The notes under the pieces were generated by a model that worked only from the letters and a program-made list of their open reading frames with translations, searched no databases and was not told where the DNA came from. 64,000 bases of DNA from Chondrus crispus. Its lineage: Eukaryota > Rhodophyta > Florideophyceae > Gigartinales > Gigartinaceae. Position 1 is the first letter of the stretch. Each line of letters opens with the position of its first letter. Below, piece after piece: positions 46,756 through 54,845 of this stretch. The DNA lies in the NCBI RefSeq assembly GCF_000350225.1, contig NW_005178676.1, forward strand, positions 255,998 through 319,997, read 5' to 3'. Made by a program: the position numbers and the translations under genes.

Positions 46756-47301
46756 GTGTATGTCCTGGTCTATGTGGATGATGTTCTGGTAATCGGAATC
46801 TGCATGAAGGCAGTGACGGCCGTCAAGCACATGCTTTCTCAAGAATTTGAGATGACAGACCTTGGGACTGCTAAATCATTTCTTGGGGTTGAGTTTCTGT
46901 ATACCAGTGAAGGTGTCTCTCTCCGTCAGAAGTACCACATCGAACAAATGCTCGAAAAGTTTGGAATGTCAGAGTGCAAACCAGTCCGAACTCCTTTGTG
47001 TACATCTACAGTACACGAAAACATTTTTCATCTTTTGCCCGATCCTAGTATCGGCCGATTCCGAGAAGCTATTGGATCCCTGCTGTACTTATCAACCAGA
47101 ACAAGACCAGACATCTCAGCTGCTGTCTCCATTCTCTCACAGAAATGCGAAAATCCGTCCCAAGAAGATTGGGTAAATGTAAAAAGGATTATGAGATATT
47201 TGAAGGGAACATCCACAATGAGTCTGCAGTTTTCATGGAAAAAGGAGTCAGCGCTCCCGTTAGTGGAAGCTTACTCAGATGCGGATTGGGCTGGGGATTG
47301 A
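46756..47301 (+). CDS. Copia D reverse transcriptase end and RNase H start
   Basis: 181 residues: catalytic VLVYVDDVLVIG at the start, LGTAKSFLGVEFLY near 36, EAIGSLLYLSTRTRPDISA near 109 and the RNase H start EAYSDADWAGD at the end. The next part (SSTESEYVALSECMK) lies at 47383-47636. Confidence 0.88.
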   Translation: MYVLVYVDDVLVIGICMKAVTAVKHMLSQEFEMTDLGTAKSFLGVEFLYTSEGVSLRQKYHIEQMLEKFGMSECKPVRTPLCTSTVHENIFHLLPDPSIGRFREAIGSLLYLSTRTRPDISAAVSILSQKCENPSQEDWVNVKRIMRYLKGTSTMSLQFSWKKESALPLVEAYSDADWAGD

Positions 47302-47636
47302 TCAGATCGCAAATCAACAAGCAGTAACGTTATATTTGTCAATGGAACGCCAGTAATTTGGCAAAGCAGGAAACAGACAGGTGTGGCTTTATCTTCTACA
47401 GAATCAGAGTACGTAGCCTTATCTGAATGCATGAAGCAGACAAAGTGGGTCAGAATGATGTTGGCTGAACTGAACATGCTCCGCACTGGCCCGACCGTGG
47501 TGTTTGAAGATAACTTGGGTGCTCTGCGCTGGTCGTCAGGTGAGAGACGAGCCAAACACGTAGACATCCGATTCCACTTCGTCGTTGACGAAGTTGCGAG
47601 GGGTAATATTCATGTTCAGTACTGTCCTACTCAACA

Positions 47637-47732
47637 TGTGTGAACAGAAGACCGATACCTCCTCGTTTACTCGTCGTCGCTCGCTAGTTATAAGTCTATC
47701 CTGAAGGACAGACTGTCCTGTGCGGTCTGAGA
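47637..47732 (-). repeat. Copia C 3' LTR (short form)
   Basis: 96 bases matching 52102-52197 except in the inner terminal pair. The full 3' LTR, read from the TG in the hairpin loop, would be 47637-47774. Confidence 0.9.
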
Positions 47733-47743
47733 CTGCAAAATGA

Positions 47744-47794
47744 CTATTGGCGAATGTGATTGTGCGGTCTGACAGTCCCCGGGTTCGCCAATAG
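47744..47794 (-). other. Copia C 3'-end hairpin enclosing polypurine tract and LTR start
   Basis: Perfect 11-bp arms ctattggcgaa (47744-47754) and ttcgccaatag (47784-47794). The loop holds tgtgcggtctgaca (47761-47774), identical to the outer edge of the 5' LTR, and gtccccggg (47775-47783; element strand CCCGGGGAC). Confidence 0.88.
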
Positions 47795-50700
47795 GGGTTT
47801 TGGGTCGACGAAGCTGAGCTTGTTGAGGAGAGTTTTCGTGCGTTGTGGGCCGAGTGGCTTTGTGAAGTAGTCGGCGACGTTGTCCTCGGAGGGGATGTGT
47901 TGGATTTTGATGTTTCCTCGTTGAATGTGGTTGTGTATGAGGTGATGTTTCACATCGATGAACTTTCGACGTTTGGTGGGCGCCGAGTTCTGTGCCACGA
48001 GGATTGTTGCCTTGTTGTCTACTAGAAGGGGGGTGGGTTCGTGCTCCGGTTTTTGTGCGTCGGAGAGGAGGCGGCGGAGCCAGTGAGCTTGTTGCGTGGC
48101 TGCCGTGGCCGCGAGGTATTCCGCCTCACAGGTGGAGTCGGCTACTACGGATTGCCGAGCTGAGGTCCAGCTGATCGGCGCGTCGTGGAACATGTGTACT
48201 GCTCCGGTTCGGGATCGGCGTGCGTGGTCGTTGGCGAAATCCGAGTCGCTGTATGTGCGGACGCTTGGAGAGGCGTTGGGACCCTTGGCTTTGAACAGTA
48301 TTCCGTGGTTTGCTGTACCGCTGAGGTACCGAAGGAGCCAGTGGAGGTGGTTCTTGTGTGTTCGAGCCGGTTTGTGCATGACTGAGGCTAGCATGCTGAC
48401 CGCGGGGTGGATATCGGGCCTGGTGCTGTCGGCTAAGTATCTGAGGTCTCCGATTGTTTGGCGGAAGAGAAAGGATTGGTGCTGTTCTAAGAGGGGGTCG
48501 TCTTGCGCGTACGTGAAGGTTGCTTTGGGGGGTAGCGGTGTTCGCTTTGGGTTGGACGACACCATGCCTGTTTTTGTGAGGATGGTTTTAGCAACGTTGG
48601 GTTGCGAGATGTGTATGGAGCCATCTGTGAGGCGTTGGATGTGCCATTTGAGATACCTGGCAGGGAAGCCGAGACGTTTGATGGTGTATTTGGCTGCGAG
48701 AGTGGCGTGGAGCTCGTCATGTAGTTCTTGAGAAGATGCAGCTGAAAGGAAATCGTCCATATTGATTGCGACTAGAATGAGGCCGCGTTTGGATTTTTTG
48801 TAGAAGAGGCAGGGGTCTGCCTGAGTGGGCTGGTAACCATGCGCGATTAGGTGCTTGGACAGTCCGTCGTGGTAAATACGTGCTGCCTGAGGTGTGCCAT
48901 AGATATTGCGCATGAGTAAACCTGCTTTGCATGGATGTTTGAGGGTGCCGTTGAACCGGGGGTGCTGCTTGATGTATACCGGTTTCGTTTGAGGGAATTT
49001 TTCGTGGAGATAGGCGGAGCTGATGTCTAGGTGTTCTAGGGGCCAATTGTGCGTAGCTGCGATGGAGAGGAGTAGACGTACTGTAGTCTTGTCCGCCATG
49101 TAGGTGGTGACTTGTTCGGGGTCGTAATGTGTCCCCGGGGTCATGCGGTCGCCGCGTGCTGCGCAGCGCGCCTTGCGGTCGGTTATCGTACCGGTGTGAT
49201 CCCGAATGTACCTGAATGTCATTGTGAGTGGTATGAGCTTCTCATGTATGGGGATCTGTCGGTCTGGTATCCATTTGATGGTTCCTGTCGCGTCTAGCTT
49301 ATCGAGCTCTGTGTCGTGTGCATGTTCCCATTCGGCAGCGTCAGGGTAGGTTCTGGCTTCTTGTCTGGTACGGGGGTCGGGTATGGTGAGTTGTAGTCCG
49401 GTTCCGCGTGTTGCTGCTGGTGAAGTGCGGAGGACGGCTGTTGTGGTCACTGTAGGGTCATGTGTTTTTGTGTACGGACGGAAGTCTTGCGTGCGTGTGA
49501 TGTGATACTTGCTTGTGTGTGTATCTTGCACTGTGATCGAGTGGGGGCTGTTGGAGTACATGTATCGTACTGCTCGGCTGCGTGTGTCTAGTTTGCGTTT
49601 TGTGCCGTATATAGGTATTGTGCCTAATTGTCCGAAGATGAGGAGCTGCTTCGGCTGTGCTTTCTGTTTGTGCCATAGTGTGTATGGGGCTTGTCCGGTG
49701 GCCCGATGAGGTATGATGTTGTATTTATAAGCCGCATCGCGTACTGCGTCCTCCCAATAGGCGTCCGGTAGGTTGGCGTGGTGGAGATTGGCTCTGGCGG
49801 CGTTCAGGAGGGTTTGATTAAGTCTCTCGGCGATAGAATTTTCCTGAGGCTGATGCGGGGTATTATTCTCGTACTTGATACCGAGGGAGGCGTAGGTGTG
49901 CAGCGCGTGGTTGGATTTAAATTCGCGTGCGTTGTCAGTGCGGTAGGTTCGAGGAAGGCGGTTGCGTTGCTTCAGCAGCGCGAAGAATTGCGGCATGATG
50001 ATTCCTACTTCGCTTCGGGATTTGAGAAAATACAGCATGACGTATCTGGAAGCCGCATCTATGTACGTTAGGAAATGGTGGTTGCCGTGGTTGGATGGAG
50101 GATGGATAGGGCCGCATGTGTCAGAACTTAGATAGTCGCCCGTGTCATAGTGGTGTTGAGTGGGAGAATGGCGTGCGGGTCGTTGCTTCGCGTGTGCACA
50201 TGCGGAGCATGACAGTCGGTTTTGGGTGGCGGCGAGAGCGGGTGGAAGGCCGTGTAGCTTCCTCGATTTGGCGATGTCTTGTATTTTGCGTAGGGGGGCA
50301 TGGTTGAGCTTTAAATGCCAGTGGTGTAAGATCTTGTCTGTGGCCTTACAGGGGATCGGTGGGATGGGGGGTGCCGGTATTGAGCTTACAGGTAATGGTG
50401 TAATGGATTTCCTTTTTGTGGTAGTGGGAGGAGGGGCTCGAGTCGCGATGAGGCGCGGATTGGCAGGGGTTTTTGAATGGGTTTGTGAACTGTGTTTTGA
50501 CGACGGCGTGGGTGTTTTGGATCTGTGTTTCGGGGCGGGGATCGTGCGTGCGCCCCTTGCCTGTGCGTTCTTTGTTCTCTTCCATGCATACGCGTTGATG
50601 GCGGGGTCCCATGGGGCTGTGCCTAGGATAGTTCCACGGGAGCGCTTGTCGAGTATGTATGCAGCGTTGGGCGTGAAGAGGACGTTGCCTCTGGTCTTGG

Positions 50701-51565
50701 TGATGGATCGCACCGAGAGGAGGTTGCTTGCTATGTTTGGGGATACAACAGCGGGGATCTTGAGTGCATGTCCCTTATTCGTCTTGATCGTCGTCTGTCC
50801 GGCGTGCGTGCATTTGACGATTTGGTTAGTTGCGGTTTTTGTTCTGTGCTGTATGGGTTGTGGTGTCTGTATGGAGGCGAGGTTGGCCATGTGTGTTGGG
50901 TGGGCGCCTGAGTCGAGGATGTACGTACAGTAGTCCTGGTGCAGGTTGTGATCGGTTGTGTCGTCCAGCTCCATATCCGAGTCGTTTGTGTAATCGTCTT
51001 GATGTTGAGCGCCCCGTGCCGTCTGGTACGGCTTGGTGCGTACGGGTTGACGGGTACGATGGCGGGGGTGTGCTGCGTGATTGCACTCGGCGTCGGTGTG
51101 CCGGGGGTGGGAGACGCCTCGTGACATGTGGAATCTGCATGGATTAGATGGTACGGGGAGGTTTCGGCGGGGGAAGCGGTTGTAGCGTTGAGGGGCCGAG
51201 GCTGGATTTCTGAAAAAATTTGAGCCTCCGGCGTCGCCGTGCATTTGAGAGATGCGTGGTTGTGCTGCTTGCCGGTAGAGGTCCATCCGATTGAACTTGT
51301 GCACAAAGTCTTTTGTGTCGTTGGGGTCCAGGGCAATGAGTTGGCTGCCAATCGCGGCCGTGGCGGGGTTGAACCGCAGGCCATCGATGAGGAACTCTAC
51401 TGTTGTTTTGGGGTCGGCTATTTCTGGGAACCGTGCTGCGATCATTCTGGTTCTGATCTGCTCATGGGCCTTGATGTACTGATCAAGAGTCATACCGGGC
51501 AGAAAGTGTGTCTGCTCGGCTAGCTGCTTTAGGTATTTGTGGTCCGAAGCGTTGGTTGTGTCCAA
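47744..51565 (-). CDS. Copia C Gag-Pol
   Basis: 1273 residues, open about 90 codons further upstream to the NYGPWIVATRAAAHT Gag start near 51810. Zinc-binding-like CRFHMSRGVSHPRHTDAEC near residue 144. Protease YILDSGAHPTHMAN near 213. Integrase zinc site HHWHLKLNHAPLRKIQDIA near 398 with CSACAHAKQRP near 436, core SSDTCGPIHPPSNHG near 463, YRTDNAREFKS near 526 and QENSIAERLNQTLL near 556. RT KARCAARGDRM near 784, AYLHEKFPQ near 832, LVAINMDDFLSAAS near 905. RNase H TYSDSDFANDHARRSRTG near 1086, STCEAEYLAATAATQQ near 1122 and DVKHHLIHNHIQRG near 1187. Confidence 0.93.
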   Translation of the reverse strand: MDTTNASDHKYLKQLAEQTHFLPGMTLDQYIKAHEQIRTRMIAARFPEIADPKTTVEFLIDGLRFNPATAAIGSQLIALDPNDTKDFVHKFNRMDLYRQAAQPRISQMHGDAGGSNFFRNPASAPQRYNRFPRRNLPVPSNPCRFHMSRGVSHPRHTDAECNHAAHPRHRTRQPVRTKPYQTARGAQHQDDYTNDSDMELDDTTDHNLHQDYCTYILDSGAHPTHMANLASIQTPQPIQHRTKTATNQIVKCTHAGQTTIKTNKGHALKIPAVVSPNIASNLLSVRSITKTRGNVLFTPNAAYILDKRSRGTILGTAPWDPAINAYAWKRTKNAQARGARTIPAPKHRSKTPTPSSKHSSQTHSKTPANPRLIATRAPPPTTTKRKSITPLPVSSIPAPPIPPIPCKATDKILHHWHLKLNHAPLRKIQDIAKSRKLHGLPPALAATQNRLSCSACAHAKQRPARHSPTQHHYDTGDYLSSDTCGPIHPPSNHGNHHFLTYIDAASRYVMLYFLKSRSEVGIIMPQFFALLKQRNRLPRTYRTDNAREFKSNHALHTYASLGIKYENNTPHQPQENSIAERLNQTLLNAARANLHHANLPDAYWEDAVRDAAYKYNIIPHRATGQAPYTLWHKQKAQPKQLLIFGQLGTIPIYGTKRKLDTRSRAVRYMYSNSPHSITVQDTHTSKYHITRTQDFRPYTKTHDPTVTTTAVLRTSPAATRGTGLQLTIPDPRTRQEARTYPDAAEWEHAHDTELDKLDATGTIKWIPDRQIPIHEKLIPLTMTFRYIRDHTGTITDRKARCAARGDRMTPGTHYDPEQVTTYMADKTTVRLLLSIAATHNWPLEHLDISSAYLHEKFPQTKPVYIKQHPRFNGTLKHPCKAGLLMRNIYGTPQAARIYHDGLSKHLIAHGYQPTQADPCLFYKKSKRGLILVAINMDDFLSAASSQELHDELHATLAAKYTIKRLGFPARYLKWHIQRLTDGSIHISQPNVAKTILTKTGMVSSNPKRTPLPPKATFTYAQDDPLLEQHQSFLFRQTIGDLRYLADSTRPDIHPAVSMLASVMHKPARTHKNHLHWLLRYLSGTANHGILFKAKGPNASPSVRTYSDSDFANDHARRSRTGAVHMFHDAPISWTSARQSVVADSTCEAEYLAATAATQQAHWLRRLLSDAQKPEHEPTPLLVDNKATILVAQNSAPTKRRKFIDVKHHLIHNHIQRGNIKIQHIPSEDNVADYFTKPLGPQRTKTLLNKLSFVDPKPLLANPGTVRPHNHIRQ

Positions 51566-52091
51566 GTGAGAAGTGACTGCCTGTATGAGATCGTAAGGAG
51601 TTGGATCGCTTGTGGGGGTGAGTATGAGGTTGGCTATGTGGGCTGGTATGGACGTGATCAGCTTGCCGAGTAGGTAGTTCTTGTTGCGGTTGAATGTTGC
51701 TAGATCGGTAGGGTCTTGTGGAGGAGTGGGGTTGCTGATGATGTGCTGGATGGCGTCGATCGTGTGTGCTGCTGCTCGAGTGGCTACGATCCACGGCCCG
51801 TAGTTGGTCGGGTCGAGGCGGGGGATGTCGGGGCGTTGTTACATGGTGCGTATGTCCTGGTGAGTGTTGTTTGTGATGTGAGATGTAGTGTGATTTGTCG
51901 TGTAGTTTGTTGTTTGGTGTGTCGTGTTTTGTGTTGATGTGGTAGGATTTGTCGGTGGAGGGATGTAGGTGAGGGGCTGAGATGGGGTTAGCCTGGGGCT
52001 CCTCCGCGTTGGGAGGGATCGGTTTGTTCTTGTCGTGGTGGGTTGCGATCGTGAAGCGGGGAAGGTTGAATTATGCAAGGTAGCAAAAGGT

Positions 52092-52101
52092 GCCCATAAC
52101 C
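52092..52101 (-). other. Copia C primer-binding site (half tRNA-iMet type)
   Basis: Element strand GGTTATGGGC directly after the 5' LTR; complement GCCCATAACC is the initiator tRNA-Met anticodon loop. Confidence 0.75.
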
Positions 52102-52197
52102 TGTGTGAACAGAAGACCGATACCTCCTCGTTTACTCGTCGTCGCTCGCTAGTTATAAGTCTATCCTGAAGGACAGACTGTCCTGTGCGGTCTGACA
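52102..52197 (-). repeat. Copia C 5' LTR
   Basis: 96 bases. Element strand TGTCAGACCGCACAGGACAG, then TTATAA-like and GCGACGACGAG, ending TTCACACA. Confidence 0.92.
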
Positions 52198-52309
52198 CAA
52201 CAAATGGTAGCAGATGCCCTCACCAAGGGCCTCAGTACCAAGCGGTTGGAATACTTGCGTGAGATGCTGCATGTTGGAAATATCAAAGAGCAGTAGCATT
52301 AAGGAGGGG

Positions 52310-52732
52310 TGTTGAACGTGGTAATGCTCCTGTAAGAATTGACTGAAGCTTGTCAAAGACATCTCGGCTATCCCGGGGTAATGTGACAAGTCGGACATGT
52401 ATCATTGTCTTACTGTTGAGCATTGCTGCCTAGTAGAAATCATCCTTTAACAGATTGGCATTACTTCCATGCCAGTTACCGTTGTCACACTGCTGCATAT
52501 GTTTCGTAGTTGACTGGCGATAGAGGATATGCTCAGCAGTATATAAGAAGAGTAGTATAGAGCAAGTTGATAAACCAAAAGGTAGCCTTGTGAAGAAAGG
52601 CATCCTAAACTACCACTTCGTCTCAGGAGATATGCTCAGCAGTATATAAGAAGAGTAGTATAGAGCAAGTTGATAAACCAAAAAGGTAGCCTTGTGAAGA
52701 AAGGCATCCTAAATTACCACTTCGTCTCAGGA
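52310..52732 (+). repeat. Copia D 3' LTR with internal tandem duplication
   Basis: 423 bases. It is preceded by the polypurine tract aaggagggg (52301-52309). It matches the 5' LTR but has its last 104 or so bases (gatatgctcagcagtatataag to ttcgtctcagga) twice in tandem, which duplicates the TATA-like box. Confidence 0.88.
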
Positions 52733-52841
52733 CAGACGGAAGGGGAATGCAGAACAATGTTTTAGATGAAAGATGGTTTACTAAGCTGTCATGGAGAGGT
52801 GGGGGTCGGTGTAATTACGAAGGAAGAGAAGTTGTCGCGGG

Positions 52842-53450
52842 TTATATGGCATCTTCATCAAAAGCGACAGGGTGTGGTTGAGCAGGGGCCGGACCATCAT
52901 TTTGGGACATGTTGCTACCGTTAAGTGATACATCGGAGGCGACTCCTTCTATTGCGGCGGCCACGTGAGCGTCTTCGAGATGCTGGAGGGCATCCATCAT
53001 TGCCTGGACTGGGGGCCCTCGTTGATTCTGATATTGGTTGGGTGGGAGCTCCATAGGGTGAGGAGGAGGCTCGACAGGTTGGAGGGGAGTGACCGAGAGC
53101 CAGGCGTGTACATTGAGATCAATTGCTACGGTTCCGATTTATGGTTGACCTGGTTGTTCACCATGTTGAGGGGGAAAGGCAACTGCAAAGGACCCATCCG
53201 GTAGTCGGCGCTGGACGACACCAAGAAAGTACCTGGACTGAGTCTTTTGCCACACATATACCTGTCTGTGGAACATGTCCAACATTGCCGTGGGGAGAGA
53301 AACAGGCTCGAAGTTTTCCCAGAAATCCGGAAACATGGCTGCCGGAGGGTCTGCTTCGCAGAGTACGAAAAAAGACTGGTTCATATTGTGTCGGTAGAGA
53401 TGGAGCTGTTGAGGAAGGTTAATATCTGGGATATCGGCGTTGGCTTCCAT
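52842..53450 (-). pseudogene. Hypothetical protein, one in-frame TAA
   Basis: Minus-strand frame of 203 codons from MEANADIPDINLPQQLHLYR. One TAA (53139-53141) interrupts it and the same phase stays open for 99 more codons, including MELPPNQYQNQRGPP and a helical piece (MMDALQHLEDAHVAAAIEG). The first part has VYVWQKTQSRYFLGVVQRRL, which could be a small beta-barrel, but I do not recognise the family. It is convergent with the interrupted paralogue 3 to its left. Confidence 0.4.
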
Positions 53451-53459
53451 TTCGATAAT

Positions 53460-54541
53460 TTTTGTGGCGTTTTATGGCTGTATATACTTGGAAAAGGATG
53501 AGTTAATGGGTCGAAAGGGTGGTTGCTTAAGTGTGTGATTCTATTTTTTATATTATTCTTTGCTCTTGTACTTTGCAAGAAAAAACATGTTATTCTATGA
53601 GGTGTAAGAGTGAAATAAAGGAAGGGAGGTTTCAATGTATATATGCATGTATGTTTTCATATATACCGAGAACAAAGAGCTTCCGCGAATGAACGGGCAT
53701 TAATTGGTGCTTTGGTAAGACAATGATATTCATAATGGAAAAAATGACATGTCACTGCCATAACTTCCACCGGTGCTCGTGTTGAGGCGCGTTCCATTTC
53801 ACGATTCCGAACGGTTTCGGAGTCGCGAAGCGACTATTCGAAACTTCCGATGGGTGTTGAAATCCCAGTTCTAGGTCGGGAGAGCAATGCGAGATAGTGA
53901 GCGACGGGAGAAGTCCTAAAAGCAGCAACTGCCGATCGGAGTGACGAGATAGGGAACGTAGAGCGCAGCGTAGCGATACCGAAGCGGAAGCACAGGCGAC
54001 CCTGAGGGAGACTGGGCCAGCGACTCACTCCTGGCGCGATAAGGGATACGCCTACAGGTGGAAATCGGCCTGGAAACCTCTACGGGAAGTCCTACCATCC
54101 GAAGGAAACGCAAGCAAGATGATCAGACCAAGGGGGAAGGGGTGCTTTCCTTTACTCAGTGATCGCGGGTGTGCCCGCGGTGCTTATGAAGCGCTCGGTA
54201 GAACACTAGTGCTAGGTAGCTAGGGTTCTACAGTGTCACTGAAGTCCACCGGTGCCCTTCCGGTTGACGTGCGCTGTAAACCGATTGTCAAGTAAGGCGG
54301 TGGCACTTACAGTGCCGCTCATTATTCTACAATGAGGTTCTCCAGACTTCTCCTGATCTGGCTATATCCCATATCCGCGAGCATACCAAGCCAAGCATGA
54401 TGAAAAGCCACATGAAAGACCTCCTAGAAATGTGCTCTAAATGGCAGCTCCACAAGGAAGACTTTTCAAGTAGATCGAGGTACTTGTGGAGGAGGCATTC
54501 ATGGTCGAAAAGGTCTTACGAATGGAGTCACGCCATAATTG
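53460..54541. other. Unassigned region left of copia E
   Basis: About 1 kb without a convincing gene. Around 54130-54330 there are many short inverted repeats (cgcgggtgtgcccgcg, accggtgcccttccggt) resembling the LTRs of Ch1 and G, and on the minus strand it would start TGTAGAATAATGAG near 54332. It may be an LTR remnant, but no partner was found. Confidence 0.3.
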
Positions 54542-54546
54542 GGGAC

Positions 54547-54838
54547 TCCTGAGATTTGGAGTGGGCTTCGCGTTGACTTGTCACTTCCCAAGGTTAACCC
54601 CGGACTTTATTTCTCTCTGTTGTCTATCTTCTTATATAGACGGGGTTCCTAATACTTTTCTTCTCCCTAGTGGAGAGGAAAGGGGTCAATCCACCTACGA
54701 CTGGGTTCCCTCCAGCTGTAGCCTATGAAGACGGTATAAGACTTAAGACACAACAATTCACTATCTTGCATCAATATCGATTGCAGCAACAATACGACAA
54801 TTCAATCACACATCAGCCAAGCATTATTGCTTTCAACA
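54547..54838 (-). repeat. Copia E 3' LTR
   Basis: 292 bases. The inner edge is preceded on the element strand by the polypurine tract AAGGAGGGG, the same as in copia D. Confidence 0.93.
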
Positions 54839-54845
54839 CCCCTCC

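Larger units (their letters stand above)
47637..52197 (-). mobile_element. Copia element C (GalEa-like), nested in copia D
   Basis: 4.56-kb copia element with 96-bp LTRs (47637-47732, 52102-52197) that differ only at the inner terminal pair. Duplication CAACA (47632-47636, 52198-52202). One Gag-Pol frame, open from about 51840 to 47744, covers all domains. It looks nearly whole, with perhaps one break at the very start of Gag. Very young and younger than copia D. Confidence 0.93.
42717..52732 (+). mobile_element. Copia element D with nested TRIM and copia C
   Basis: Plus-strand copia element. LTRs 42717-43035 and 52310-52732, duplication CAGAC at 42712-42716 and 52733-52737. Same family as copia E (Gag MEEDLL.RRLHKFNA.RGEDF). 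Host to the TRIM (43471-44107) and copia C (47637-52197). Broken by these two insertions plus about three other breaks. Parts: Gag start 43124-43465, Gag to RT 44188-46662, RT end to RNase H 46756-47301, RNase H end 47383-47636 and 52203-52296. Confidence 0.9.

Noticed and set aside
50160-50933. 257-codon plus-strand frame opposite copia C Gag-Pol
   Set aside because: Lies antisense to a clear Gag/protease/integrase frame and has no recognisable feature.
53850-53880. tRNA-like segment (gttgaaatcccag)
   Set aside because: Resembles a T-arm only; no matching acceptor, D or anticodon stem.
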